Numbered from the stretch's first letter, positions 1 to 12,606 are shown. The stretch is DNA of 64,000 nucleotides from Undaria pinnatifida (GCA_012845835.1 JABAKD010000007.1:12030011-12094010), one strand, 5' to 3'. Notes: a model not told the origin generated them from the letters alone. Program-made: numbers and translations.

Positions 1-3000
1 ATGTCATGAGCTGATGACCACCGTGCACATACCGATGGACCCCCATAAGCCAACATTTCCAGTAAGGGTGGTTCCCTTCGTCGACAACCACCACTGCCCA
101 AACAGAAATACAGATCGGGTCTAATTGGAGCGACACTGGAGCGTTGACCTGACCGGGCGAGGCTGTTTTCCGTGCCGTGCCCGCAGCAGCAAGGCCAGCA
201 ACATGCAGCAATGTCGCGAGTTGAAGGGTGATGCTCTCGCTGGTGCTTTCATGTTTTTGACTTTTTGGGCATCGTTGTCTCGTAAGCTTCGTTTGACTAA
301 GGCTCACCATCAACAACAACGCGTGTCAGCGGCAGCAGCGGCAACGTGGTTGCTGCTGTGCAGAGTGATATAATTCGTGTTAGTTACTTTTTAGACCTCT
401 GCTGCTGGTGCTGCTGCTGCTATTACTACTGCCGCTGCCCTTCTGCTACTGCCACTGCTGTGCCCGACACTCTCCAACCCTCGTACCGCATTAATTACCG
501 GACAACATGCACACCGCGCACGTAATCCATAGACTACTGTTTTACTAGGTGTAGAACTAGCATAACACAAGCGGTGATGGGCATGCCAATAGCAACTGTC
601 ACATAAAGCAGTAGTAGCCGCAGCAAAACAAGTGGTTTATGCTGTAGTCTACAGCATCAGTAATAGCTCTGTCGGATCCGCTAGCTGTTGAGGATGCTGC
701 TGCTGTTGTCTACGGTGTCCTGCTGTTCGTATCGCCAAGCCACTGTCGCCGTATTGCTATGTACATGTACATGGATTGTTCTAGTACTAAGAACGTTATG
801 TGCGCAGGTGCTGTACTCTGGTAGGTAGGAACCTCAAGTCACACGAGATAGGAGTAAGCAGCATCTGTACAAAACCGTTTCTCTCTTCGCCCTTGCTCCT
901 TGAAAAAAAGGCCCTCGTTGATTGATGGGATGCTCAATGCCGAAGCATCCACCAGGAGCCCAATACGACCTTGACCAGAGAGTGAGAAACGCGGACAAGG
1001 GGGAAGTGATTCCGCCCCGTGAAGGTTAGGTTGACTGGTTGTCGAGTAGATGGCGCGGAGGGACGATTCGTAGATATCTCGTTTAGGCTTGAGCAATGTG
1101 CACTGCAACGCGTGTGACGTGCGCCACGGTCTACAGTGGACGTGAATCACTTGAACCTGTCTTCATCCTATATGTCACATCATTGCACGTTCTCTCCCCC
1201 CCTCAGATGTACGGTATTGGCGTAATGGCGTCCAGATGTTTTCCGCCTGATGACGTGTGATCTGGTGATGCTGTTCTCTACCACTATTTTATGACGTTGT
1301 GCAGTGGGCGTGAAGGTCGCCACTCGCACCAATCAAGCGCTTGTTCGTGGAGTGGGGCTCAACGCTGTGGCGGACAACATCGGGGCAAAACCATGCATAG
1401 CATTCCTGGGGAGGGCAACGCGATGAGTGTCCGTTGTAAATGTTCATGTACTCTGCCCATGTAATAATTTTCTACGTTCAGTTTCACTTTTGGTTCTTGA
1501 ATCAATAAAACCGCCACGTAAGTGCCAAACATGCATTGATGAGCACACCGCCGTTGACCCCTTGGTGTTTTCTACTTTTTTGATGGTTGAATCCGTCCGG
1601 TAGCCACTGTTTTTGATATGACAAGACAGTGGGTCAATCAGAAGACGCCCGTTGGGCCGGACGAAAACGATACTTCGCGCAGCCGTTCTGTCCTAGCAAG
1701 CACAGTAATATGCTAGGTTGTGCTGGCCAGTTTAACCGATGAATCGTGTCAGGGTTGAATACCAATTTACGCCAAAAACATTGTAGAATCACGCTTGACT
1801 AAGGCAAAGATTGCGCTTGGAGTGCGAACCATGTGAGCGAGTACAATATAGTCGCGTCTCAGGCACCTTTGTTTCCCTTCTTTTGTGGGTGCACCTCGGA
1901 TTGCAATCAATTGCTTGCCCCCTATGCCATGACCAGTTGGCGAACATATTATCTTGCTGCTTATCGTCCGTCCCCAGAAAATGTCTTCGTATCATTCTAA
2001 TTTCTAGCGCTACAGACGACAAGTCTCAGTTAGAGCCCCCGACGAGATTAAGCCAGATGTGGAAGACCTTGACCTATTGGATCTAATATTTGATTTTATC
2101 TCATCGATGTGACTTTAGACGTACTTGCGCCGTAGGGGGGGGGAGGGGGAGCATAGCTGTGGGTAGACGACACACAGAAATATCGTCGACGGTTCAGCTC
2201 GATTGCTTCGTAGACCATTGGGGCTATACTCTTGTATGGCGCCACACAAAGTTTGACCGCATTGACTATCATTACCTCAACGTCACGACCGCAATAAAAC
2301 ACGACTTGGGCGTGGTTGGCATCTTTGGAGATCAGAAATCACTCAGCTCACCTGGGCGCAGTCAGCATCGTCGAAAGATATTGTTTGCGTGCCATTGCGT
2401 ATGATGTCTTCATACTTCGCGAAATAGTCAGTACCCGTACTCAGGAGGGGGACGGGCTAAGCAAAGCGGAGAGTTGTATTGTACCAAGTAGCCAGCACTA
2501 TTTATTGGGTTGCTTTCGCTCTTGATTCAATCACAGTCACTCCCTCTGCACCCAAACCAACCGCGGTGAACTCTAGCTCTGGCGAGCCGTCCCAAATATC
2601 GTTGTCGACGCTAACTTCCCCCGTAGTCCCAACGACGCCACAGGGGCACGGGTTTGCTATGGCTTAACGCTCAATGCTAATGGACATTATGCTGGGAACA
2701 CAGCGTGGTGGTAGTCGACCCCACCTTCCAATGGTGGAGTTGAAGAAGAAACCGCATACCATGGAATTTTCCGGGCTAGTGGCCGCGCGGATTATTAGCA
2801 AAACCAGTGTGCGACTGGATACTTTTTTCGCCACATCTGGAGTGTGTAGTGGCAGAGACGACCACGTTGACGAAACAAATGCCACCGATAGACCGCGTCG
2901 CTGAACACAGAGAACCATGGACGGTTGACCACCAGCTTCTCTGTAGGGAGCTGCGTTCGTTCATCGGTTTTGGACTCGATGTTTACTCTCTTCCTTCATT

Positions 3001-3735
3001 CCGTTGCCACTTCGAATTGCGGCGTTATAAAAGAGGTGAGTTGTCAGTGTCAGATAAACCCTTGTGCCGATATCCCCTGTGTCCTCCATGTTGTTTGGCC
3101 TGTTCGCGCCATTAGAAAGAGGTCTGCCAGGACACTACCGTCAAACTATTTGCCATGTTAGTATCTCGAAAGGGAGAACCCGGCAGGTGTTGGACTTCAT
3201 TGCCTTTGCAGCGATCCGGAATTATGCTGTAGCAATTCTAGAACGAGGTGTGCTGGCCAGCCGACTAGAGATGGGAGGTTGCGAGTGCAACTCTTTCATA
3301 GAAATTACAGAAATACGTTGAAGCGACCCGGGCAATATAGCAACAACACCAGAAAGAACACGACTCTTCCGAGGGTTCCTGCGTCGCAAACAGCTTATAA
3401 GCATGACCAAAACCGCCGGGCTTCGCTTGTGCTGTAAACGGTGTATCGACGTTCGTTACAGCTGCTGCTGTAGACTAGTCTATACTGTGTAGTCAATATT
3501 GCTACAAAACGGTTTCTGCAGTCGGGCGACAGTATGAGGTACAGAAGTAGCTGATACTCGATGAAGTGGATTTTTTTTTTTTTCCACAACCAAACAAACA
3601 GCGTTCAATAGCAGTGGCATCAGCAGCGTTGATGATTTGATGAATGATGTCACGATCTCGTGGTTCTGAGCCCCGGAGAAATAGCGTCGCCTTGAGCGAT
3701 TACCCTGGGGGGAGTGCCAGCCCTTCCTTTGTATC
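1..3735. other. Gene-poor stretch, no recognised gene
   Basis: I find no protein or RNA gene that I can support. Several open frames of 60-100 codons occur, some overlapping on both strands (for example around 1790-2090 and 2660-2960), but none shows a family motif. A CTG-rich patch lies at about 395-450 and a short G run near 2137-2155. The sequence is otherwise of mixed composition, as expected for old intergenic DNA. Confidence 0.5.
395..450. repeat. CTG/CAG-rich triplet tract
   Basis: Imperfect CTG triplets mixed with GCC and ACT triplets. Similar CAG/CTG patches recur in the window near 24424-24545, 24695-24720, 34188-34240 and 55500-55570. This low-complexity sequence generates apparent poly-Gln, poly-Ala and poly-Leu frames. 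Confidence 0.7.
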
Positions 3736-3739
3736 GAGG

Positions 3740-4740
3740 AACAATATATTTGAGACATTAGTAGTGCGCCGATGGTTAGAACACAGACGATCGGATGCGA
3801 TCTTGCGTGCGTACGGATGACGGTGAACACTATGAAGGGCATCATGTCATTCAGGGATTGTGGCAAGGATGTGTACTGTCGCCGCTTCTTCGCAATGTTT
3901 TTTCGCCCCACAGCGATACATTCCCTTCTACTAAAGTTCAAGTGAGAACCCAGATTGTTTAAGGACTTGGTGCACCTGGAGGAGGACTTCCTGGAGGGCG
4001 TCTTGGAGGTTGAACGACTGGCATATGTACGGAGATGAGTCAGTGATATGCTGAATGCCCACGATGCACGCGTTGTGTCTTAATCAACGAAATACCTTGC
4101 GAAGATGACTGTCATTGTGACCGTTTTCGAATCAGCAGGCCTCACCGTGACGAAAAAGGAGTGCTCCGCACACTCAACAACGTCCCCCCGGCCCCGTCGC
4201 TCGTCATCTAAGCGGTCGGCCGGAGGTATATATGCAGACGATCCATTTCCTGTGCCTGGGCGCGGTCATCAACCCAAACGACGACAAAATGCCATAAATT
4301 AAGGACGGCTCCGACTCGCGTGGGCATTCTACGATCGTTTCGAGCGTGAGTTGTACGATATGAAAGATACTTCGTTCAAACTAAAGGTGCGCCTGCTAAG
4401 GACCGGGGTGATGGACATCCTGCTGTACGGGCGTGTGGCTCGGAATCTCTACCAGGTGCACTTTGCTGACCTCCGAACGGCACACTAAAACCTCCTCATA
4501 ACGGATATTGGCTCCAACAAAGAACTGGGCGTAATCTGTAGTAGACCATATCAAAGCATTCAACTAACAGCCCCCCTTTTCTGTTAGCAGTAACGACCAT
4601 GCTACGGTCGAGGGCAGCTAGCAAGAGTGAAAACTGGTACCGGTGGGTCGTCGATGCGGCGGGCCGCTTCATGACGAAATACCACGGGATCGAGGCGGAT
4701 AAGAGCTGGCTAATCCACGCAACGGTGGACACTGATAACA
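3740..4740 (+). pseudogene. Decayed LINE (non-LTR retrotransposon) reverse transcriptase, 3' part
   Basis: This is a remnant of a LINE ORF2 reverse transcriptase and its C-terminal tail. At 3852-3893 the frame reads QGLWQGCVLSPLLR, matching the conserved RT block (usual form QGLRQGCVLSPLLF), preceded by a VRTDDGEH-type segment. Around 4045-4075 a degraded palm motif (LNAHDA where LYADDA is expected) lies just before VIVTVFESAGLTVTKKE, the usual segment after the catalytic Asp pair. At 4342-4490 a third piece includes VRLLRTGVMDILLYG, typical of the post-palm region of these RTs. At 4599-4735 NWYRWVVDAAGRFMTKYH resembles the C-terminal tail of the same kind of ORF2. The pieces lie in different frames with internal stops, and sequence between the third and fourth pieces is missing, so it is dead. 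Its 5' part is not recognisable. The LINE clade is undetermined. Confidence 0.85.
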
Positions 4741-7518
4741 GCAACCCGGGGAACCTGGATGGAAGGGGGGCGGGCGTACTGATACAGCTGTGGACGAACG
4801 CCGAATCGAAATGGTATATAGTATGACAAGCTACCGGTTTGACTAATATGCGGAGCGTGTTCAAGTACTATGGTATAGCCCTAAACCCTATAGTGAGCGG
4901 CAGTGTTGTTCTTTGTTTGTGTTGATCAAGATCAAGGGGGGACCGCGAACGCGGCAGTAATGACATTTACTTGTTGTCTTGCTTGCTTCGTTCATTTTAT
5001 TGCCTTATTTCTCTTGTTTTTCTCTTGTTTTCCCTCCCCGCCGGCCTTATGACGACGCCATTTGAAAGGTTATTAGTGGGGTATTAGTTTGTTTGACCAC
5101 TTGTAAAAGATAGCCACTAGCTTACCCACAATAAGTGTTATAATACACCGGTATCTTCCTCTTCTTCCTGCTGTTTCGTCTGTGCAACAGCTAGCTATTT
5201 TCCTTCAACAGTACGTGGGTTGTTTCTCTTGCAGCCGTGAAGGCGTTCTTGCATCACATTCTTCAAAGCCCTTGGTGTTTTCTGTTTTCATTTCAATTGT
5301 TTTTCATGTTACGGCCGAGCTCGTTTCGTTGCGCTGTCGTGTCCAGTACGCCGTCATTTTACTTGCTTTATGTTGATTATTCATTGAAATCGTTTGGTTT
5401 ACCCTGTCTCACACATACCTTGTATGTCTCTAGGATGAATAATAAGAACGGACGCCGGTTAGACTCAACACACATAACAAAGAATCTTCCGGTCACGCTA
5501 CCGGTTGTGATGTAGTTTTTTTGTTTTATTCTGGGATGTTTACGAGTATGAAGAAGAGGTATTATTGCAGAACAGAAAAGTGCCCCGCAGCAAGCATCAC
5601 CGCAGGTTGTCAGTGCACATGGCAGTGACCCTAGCGACCGGTTCTTACCCTTAGGGATGACTACCGACGTAAGGGCTGCGGTGCTGCTGATGCTGCTGTG
5701 TGGGTGATTGCGGCGCGATTATCTGTCACTCTCTCGTGGGTTGATGATGTTCTCAACTGCTGCTGACAATGTGCTCAATTGCTGATGATCATGTGCTCAA
5801 CTGCTGGGGACAAAACAAAACGGTTTGAAGGCTCTGATGACAATGATGTGCGATGTATGTGGAGAATTTAGTTGGATTAGGTTTCATGCCACGGCAGGGG
5901 GAGATGGGATAGATATTACAAACAATATTAAAAAATTGAGATGTGCACACCTACGATGGGTAATCGATTACCAGGTCATCATGTAAACCAGCAGTAGATA
6001 TTAAAAGGCAAGGTCTGAGTTCCCGATCTTGTCGATCTTGTGTTTAACGTAAATAAATAATGAAATTCAATGTTTCCGTGAGCACTCCTGGTCATCCGGG
6101 TGACGTCTCGCGAACCACAAACATCTAGCTAGATTGTCTAGCCGAAGACGAAGAGTTGCATCTGTGCCGTCCTCCTTGCAAGCCCGGAAGTGGCCGACAG
6201 AAAGATGGTGTAACATGGGTAACGGCCGCGCAAGCAGGACAAAAGGAGGGTTTGGGAGGGTAACTCGAGGCTTCAAATCGGTGGAGACCGGCTTCTTCAA
6301 GAATGGAGATCGACTGCCTCCGGGGTGTAAAAGAGCTGCTCCCAGGTGAAGAAAGACGCACCGTGACTCTGGTCAGCCTTAATTGGTGTCGTCTTCCTGC
6401 CTTCCAATCTCCGAGCTTTTATTGTTCAAACTGTTCGCGGGGTTCCATGTACCGGTGTGGCTCCAGCCATCATGAGAGCTGACTACTGAAAATATTCCAA
6501 AAACACCGAAAGGCCACACCAACTACTGCTGCTATTGGTGGGCTGCGAATCGGCTTTGCTGCGGGCCAGGGGTTGGGCCGGTAGAGTCTTCTGCACCTGT
6601 AGCGTTGGCGTTGGTGGAGCGCTTGTGGCGCGCTGAGTTTGTGTGTGGGCCACAGCTTGTCGGTCTCCAAAGAACGTGGGACGATCCTTCTGATTTAGGA
6701 AAATGTGTGCTTGCTGTTACGTGTTTGTAGCAAAGAGCTGAATTTGCGACGCTTTAGGCATTCTTGATGACGCGTCAGCCTGTCTGCCGGGGGTAATCCC
6801 GCAGAGCGTCCACTAGGAACCTGGCAGTCGCTTTGGAAGAGCGCTTGAGTGTTGTGAACGCCGTATGGTGTATCCGGGATGCCCCGTGGAAGATGATATG
6901 CGTTCCTCGATGTGTTGGTGTCCTGGTTGCCTAGTCGATTGTTCAATTTGTTTATGTGGGATTCCATCATTAAACTATGTTTTTTTTTTCCCTCGTAAAC
7001 TGGGCCATACCTCTACATAAATCAAGGTATTATTTTCTCTATTTTCACCCCCCCGCAGCCCAAATTATGATTAAAAATCCTTGATGCAAGTATCTCTGAC
7101 TGAAGGAACGGCTACAGTCCAAGCCACAGAGAGTGAGAACGTACACGTGTGACCGAAAATAGAGGTAAAGGGCGCGGTTTGCGCCATCAGGTTTTATTGT
7201 TTACAGCCATGGTAGATTCGCAGACAGGATTTATCCCCAACATATGCCATCGTCCTTCAAATCGAACGTCCCGTGCATGGCACAAAATCTCTACAGCTGA
7301 CACGTTTCCTTGGAGAACAGACAGCATACACCGTCGTCTCGGGTATAGCCCGGCTGGCATTCATCTTGCCAACCCTTGGGGATGTTTCGACTGTCTGATG
7401 TGGTCATGGCCATGAGAATGCCAGTACTTGCAAGATGAGGGATGTTTGAAGTATACGCATGATAGAAGACCTGAGTTGGAGCCGCAATAAAGTAACTAGT
7501 GACATGGGTTTGCCACAG
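4741..7518. other. Intergenic stretch, no recognised gene
   Basis: There is no supported gene. A T-rich stretch lies at 4970-5040. A coding-like frame on the minus strand at 6695-6970 (91 codons) has no motif I can name. A poly-T run is at 6979-6989. Nothing else stands out. Confidence 0.45.
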
Positions 7519-7671
7519 TAAAATCGGGCTTCCAGAAAAAATAGACACCGATCGTACGGAGGTGGGTCCATGAATTGAAACCTGTGAATCCCTCAAATAA
7601 TCTAGGCTACCCCGATCATTGTGCATTCTCCCTACGAACCCAACGCCAGAGAACATACGTTGTAGGAGAAT
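7519..7671. repeat. Dispersed repeat R1, copy 1
   Basis: About 150 bp that aligns collinearly with 8710-8862. Both copies contain CTTCCAGAAAA, then a GACACC block, then GTGAATC, AATCTAGG, a CTACGAA/TTACGAA block and finally GTAGGAGAA. The copies are direct repeats about 1.2 kb apart and clearly diverged. The parent element is not identified. Confidence 0.7.
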
Positions 7672-8709
7672 TACTGCGGATGCGAAGAGACTGTCGTCCG
7701 CGTCGTCCCAATCGGGTCGGCCGTTGGGACTGACGGCTGCCGCTGGACTGACGGCCGCCGCTCGCTCTGAGGAGCGGAATTCAAGGACCCCCCGTGTCGC
7801 AAGTGTTCGATACCAACCAGAAATAAGACGACGGCTTCCTTCGGAGCCGGAAGAGTCACAGACCCAAGCAACTTGTAAGGAGCCACGGGTTAGGACTTAT
7901 CACAGCGGCTCACCTCCTTGGCATAAACTGGCGTGGACTGTGGCATGGGCTTCCGGGCGCGGCTCGCAGATTTGCGTGCTTCCTCTTATCTGGTTAAAAG
8001 TTCTCTTAAAGGTGTGGGCGTTGTGACCACATTGAATTGTTGGGATAAGTGCTATTATGGGGGGATACTGCTATATAAACAACTTGGAGACGTGCACACA
8101 CGAGATATCCTTCGAGCTGCAATCAATTGTAAATGCGTAAGCACAAATACGACCAAGCAGTCGGCACGCAATTCGTACAGCAGTACTCCACCGTATGCAA
8201 ATATCAGGTATACAAGAATGTTCCCACCAGAAGATTAAAGCACACCACCAATGAATAGCAGACGCTTCCCGTGGCCACATCTGCTGTGCCGTGCGATTGT
8301 TACTGCTGTTTCTTTGCTTTGCGAGAGCAGGGTGCTGCTGATGACACTTCTTCATGCTTCTTTCTTGTCGTAGATACTGCATTTTGACGAGCAGACAACT
8401 ACTATGCATTGGTTATGGTTAGTTTTTCTACTAAACGCAGTTTCGTTGTACATTTGGATCTATAGTTCCAAATATCGAAAGGATCGTACAACGGAGACTT
8501 CCGTCGCGCACGCCACTATATAGACTAGACTATATGGTAATCATTTACAAAAAGTCTGGTTGAGACGACGACCCCACCCAGTCCTGTAGCCGATGAAGAG
8601 TAAAAGAAGCAATGTAGGTATGGGTAGGCTCACCGTCTGGGAAAGGTGGCCAAATCTTATCTAATACGTACTTCAAACGATCGGTGAAGCCGCGCCGAAG
8701 AATACTACA

Positions 8710-8862
8710 GAAAAATCGAACTTCCAGAAAATCCAGACACCAATGGTATAGACGTGGCTTCACGAGTTCAAAACCGTGAATCACTTGAACAATCTAGGGC
8801 ACCCCGAGTATGTGTCGTATTCTTACGAAACCAAAGCCAATGAACACACGTGGTAGGAGAAA
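8710..8862. repeat. Dispersed repeat R1, copy 2
   Basis: Second copy of the repeat at 7519-7671, in the same orientation and with the same order of conserved blocks. It directly precedes the repeat R2 copy that starts near 9022, so R1 and R2 may be parts of one larger decayed element. Confidence 0.7.
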
Positions 8863-9021
8863 CATTGACCATCCCACCCACCAGTCTTATGCATGCAGTA
8901 GTCCCTTGTTTTAAAACCTTTGCAGACCGGAGAAGGCTTCGAGCGCCTTGCCACAGTCAGCCCCCGCGGGAAAAAACTACGAGCACATGCGACGATAGAG
9001 GTAGCACTTTTCGTCTGATTT

Positions 9022-9227
9022 GTTTTCTAGAATACGGGTCTCCTCCAAAACCCAAAATCGTCGGGAATGGGACATTTGTTATATATGACTTCCATCGTAC
9101 ACTAGTTATGGGATTCTTAATCAGGCAGCAGACTTATGTTGTTACAAATCAGTTTCGGGGAAGTCTCAAGCTATCAAATCGAGGAACATCCGAAAGAAAG
9201 TGGTATGCTTCTATCGTGGCACGCGTC
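9022..9227. repeat. Dispersed repeat R2, copy 1
   Basis: Aligns with 23762-23969 in the same orientation. Shared blocks include GTTTTCT, CCCAAA(A)T..TCG, CATTTGTT, CAAATCAGTT and CTATCGT. Here it lies in an open plus-strand frame (8850-9236, 128 codons), but the second copy is not open in that frame, so I read it as a decayed mobile-element segment rather than a gene. Confidence 0.7.
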
Positions 9228-9800
9228 TACGACTAGGTATATCTTCAATTAATGCGGGATTGGGACAAAGCTATTGATTCCGGCCTCATTCAGCCTTCCT
9301 GAGACACGGCACCGGAACCACAATCATTAACGTGAACCTCTGCCTAACGGCCTCGGACTCGACGAAGCGCAAACAGCTTTAGACCACCCTAGACATCCTG
9401 CGTGTTGAATTGCTTCTGTGCCGTTATTATATTTCCAGCATTGCTGCCGCGCAGAGCGCTCAACACGAAGGTCCATATCAGGTGACACCCTTTTGCTTTG
9501 CGGCAGGAGGCTTCAACCAATCGGAAAATATACAGTAAACGATCGGTGATACCGCAGAAGGATACTACGGCTCAACACATCGGCAATGTCCATTGCGACG
9601 GACGAGTAATGAATAACCTTTAGGCAAGACCCGAACCACTGGCAAACAGTCGGGATGGCGCCAGGCCCGCCGTCGCCACCCCCCCCCGCCACCACTCCCC
9701 GAAAAGCAACAGGCATCCTTGAACGAGGTCGCGAGTGAAAACGCAGGTTTGAGTGGGGCCGATCAAAGGCATTGATGACACCTGGCCCCCAAGTTGTAAG
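9228..9800. other. Intergenic stretch, nothing recognised
   Basis: No supported gene. A short C run (9678-9690) is the only simple repeat. A segment near 9536-9560 resembles 8676-8700, suggesting more remnant of the R1-type element. Confidence 0.35.
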
Positions 9801-9835
9801 GCCTACCTACATGGGAAAACCATGAGGTGAGTCCT

Positions 9836-11038
9836 TCAAAAACAATGTTTCCTCGTGCCCGAGCGAATTGGAGAAGGGCATAGTACTCGGGGTATGAGCC
9901 TATACTGTACTGCTAAACAAGGTGGTTGGAACGCAAGAATACGGGGAGGCGAGACCACGTCGAGCTGCACAGCCCGGCAGTGTTTTAGTTGATAGCCAGG
10001 TCGCAGATGAGCGAATTCGGCGAGCTTTATCTTACCAGCAGAAGAGGGCACGATGAGGGACCCTGATGTACGATGCAGGTGAGAATTGATGTCGATCCAC
10101 CACAAACATTACGTGGTGGTCCAGAGAGGAGCATCACAGGCCTAGGGTGGTATGTACCAAGTTCGCGAAAGTACTCTCGTCTCTGACTTAGCGCTCGATT
10201 TTGAATGCAAGCGTATGTGATTGGTGTACGGGGTTCATAAACAAACATGATGGGGATGTGAAGTTTGCACAGGTCGCATATGGTATGCAACAATTACGTA
10301 ACTTAGTTTTATAGGGTACACTTGTTTTATTAGAGAGCCAGCCAACCGCTTAGCGAATGCAGTACACGATCAATGATTACACGGGTAAAATGCAGAACGC
10401 CTATCACCTACGTCTCGCACACGAGGTGAAAAAAAATACACCTCTTAGCGGTTGCTTGTTCCATACAACGACTTGGCAGAATACAGTTTAAACATACCTG
10501 TATAAGGCGAATATGGATTGAACATTGTCGGTGTGCACATCGTTAATGAAGCCCTTTACGGTATGAGCCCTTAACCTAGTAACGAATGTCTGTCTCAGGC
10601 AAACATCAAAAGCAACCGGACCAACACTCTGTTCGCCAAGTTTTCGAACACAGTTTCAAATACAAAATTTATGCCAACGATGTTGGGGATTTCCTGAGAT
10701 GCGCGCAGGTTATATTTTGGTGCGAGCGCACTCGATAAGTTAACTCACGAGACAAACGGTTTCAAGGACGGCCGCAATCGCAACTCCGAAGGCATACTTA
10801 GGTTGTACAAAACGACTGTCTCCGGGTTGATAACTAAAACTGGTAAACCCCGACCATCAACACGTTTGACCTCCAAACGGATCATCGACAAACCATGAAA
10901 GCGAAACCCTGGGCCTTTCACTACGGCTATATCAAGTGCATCATATGCCATTAAACACAATTTCTGCACGAAATATATAGAGCTCCGCATTACCGTATGT
11001 ACTCGATCCATGCTTAAAAAACAAATGGTGTATTGCAA
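9836..11038 (-). pseudogene. Unidentified decayed coding stretch, minus strand
   Basis: Minus-strand frames here look coding by residue composition and length. The clearest is 10745-11038, where an ATG at 11011 opens a run including MDRVHTVMRSSIYFVQKL, followed by shorter coding-like runs down to 9836. The stretch carries several breaks and is not an intact gene. I recognise no family. It lies directly downstream of, and on the same strand as, the EsV-1-7 gene at 11257-12501. It could be an old virus-derived gene or a dead host gene; the sequence does not decide. Confidence 0.35.
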
Positions 11039-11256
11039 AAAGACGCTGCATACCGGCCACGATGGTTCTATAAACCGTGGCGTTTTCCGCTCAACAGCGG
11101 AAGAATTTTTTTACTGTAGTTTTATATCCACGTTTTCACATAGGCTAACACTTTTCCGTCGCCTCATCAATGGGGCAGCCAATGTGTTTCTTCTTAGTCA
11201 CCGAATCTAGCCACGGTTAAGGGATGCCGACTACATGGTATCGCTCTCAACCGATA

Positions 11257-12501
11257 TCAGAATGAACACTCGGTCTTAACCTTGAACTGTTTGATTTCCG
11301 CGGTACGGTTTGGCGACCGATGAACACTACACTTACTGCGCTCGGGTCGCACGGTGAGAATAATGCCTGTCACCATGGTAGCGTGATTACCGCAGTGCGA
11401 AGGCTGTTCCTCGACGACTCCATGAGTCGCCCAGTTGCGGCAACCAACCACCCTGCACCTTGCTTTGAAGTTGATCAAAGGGCTGTTCAAGGCACTACTC
11501 CTATGCTCAGTGCAGACGGTTGCGACACCGCCCGCCAGTACTCCCCAGGAAGGTTGTCTCTTACAAGAGTCATGTGAGCAATGCGTGTTAAAGACGTCAA
11601 TCATGCCGTCATCAGCACCTCGCTTGCAGTACGCACCCCGCTTGCTTCTTTCAACAAGGTACGGAGCGGTCATCGTGCCACTTTTTTGTCGGCGACCATT
11701 GAATTTAAAGCAGACCATATTGTCCTCTGCATGTTGCTTGCAGTACGCACGTCCTTTGCTGCCTTTGAGATTGAAGGAAGAGGCTGTCGTGCAACCATCA
11801 TGTCGGCAACGCCTAGAAAGAAGACAGACCATACCGTCCTCTGCATGTTTCTTGCAGTAAGCACCGGTTTTGCTCCCCTCGACACCCAAGGAAGGAAATG
11901 TCGAGCAGCCAATATGTGAGCAACGCTTGCTTAGAATGTCGATCATACCGTCCTTTGCATGTTGCCTGCAGTACGCGCCAGTCTTGCTTCCCTTAAAATT
12001 GAAGAAAGGCTGCGTCATGCAGCCCTGATGAGTGCATCGCTTGCTCGTAATATCGATCATGTCGCCCTCAGCATGTTGCCTACAGTATGCGGCTCTTTTG
12101 CTGCCTTCAGCGTTGAAAGTGGGTATTTTCCCGCAGCCAATGTGCGAGCAACGCTTGCTTCTAACGTTCACCATGCCTTTCTTGGCATGTTCTCGGCAGT
12201 ATGCACCGCGCTTGTTGCCTTCAACGTTGAACATGGGTCTCTTAGTGCAGCCATCATGCGGGCAAGGATTGTGTTTAACGTTTATCATGCCGTCCTTGGC
12301 GTGTTGCCTGCAATACAAACATATCTTGCTCCCTTTCACATTAAAGGAGGGCAATGTCGTGCAGCCATCATGAGAGCAGTACCTGTTGGAGAGCTTGATC
12401 ATCCCGTCATCCGCATGCTTCTTGCAGTAGAGAGTCTTCTTGCTGCCCTTGACACCGTACGCCGCCCAACTTGCGCAAACAAGATTTGAACAACGTCCCA
12501 T
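11257..12501 (-). CDS. EsV-1-7 repeat protein (10 cysteine-rich units)
   Basis: A 414-residue protein from a single uninterrupted exon. It is built of tandem C-X4-C-X16-C-X2-H-X12 units, the EsV-1-7 motif, starting at residues 4, 42, 80, 118, 156, 194 and 232 (seven good units). A degenerate unit at 270 keeps only its third cysteine. Two variant C-terminal units start at 308 and 349. Spacer cores such as FNVEGSKRGAYC and DGMIDV repeat throughout. The four C/H positions per unit suggest a small metal-binding (zinc-finger-like) module; that is inference. In brown algae the family includes IMMEDIATE UPRIGHT (IMM), a developmental regulator in Ectocarpus, but I cannot assign this gene to IMM. The ATG at 12501 is chosen because the MGRC start is shared with the paralog at 44447, along with about 130 bp of upstream and 85 bp of downstream sequence. 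No signal peptide or membrane segment is seen. Confidence 0.93.
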   Translation of the reverse strand: MGRCSNLVCASWAAYGVKGSKKTLYCKKHADDGMIKLSNRYCSHDGCTTLPSFNVKGSKICLYCRQHAKDGMINVKHNPCPHDGCTKRPMFNVEGNKRGAYCREHAKKGMVNVRSKRCSHIGCGKIPTFNAEGSKRAAYCRQHAEGDMIDITSKRCTHQGCMTQPFFNFKGSKTGAYCRQHAKDGMIDILSKRCSHIGCSTFPSLGVEGSKTGAYCKKHAEDGMVCLLSRRCRHDGCTTASSFNLKGSKGRAYCKQHAEDNMVCFKFNGRRQKSGTMTAPYLVERSKRGAYCKRGADDGMIDVFNTHCSHDSCKRQPSWGVLAGGVATVCTEHRSSALNSPLINFKARCRVVGCRNWATHGVVEEQPSHCGNHATMVTGIILTVRPERSKCSVHRSPNRTAEIKQFKVKTECSF

Positions 12502-12606
12502 ACCAACGCCAGAATAAGGAGCCTAGGGTACCTGGAACCGAAAATATCGAGGTTACTGATGAAAAGGGTGGTATATACATTGACGGTACAACCAAAACGC
12601 GTGGGG

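Noticed and set aside
11320-12489. Plus-strand frames of 85-176 codons opposite the first EsV-1-7 gene
   Set aside because: Antisense shadows of the 114-bp coding repeat; their own repetition follows the sense-strand units.
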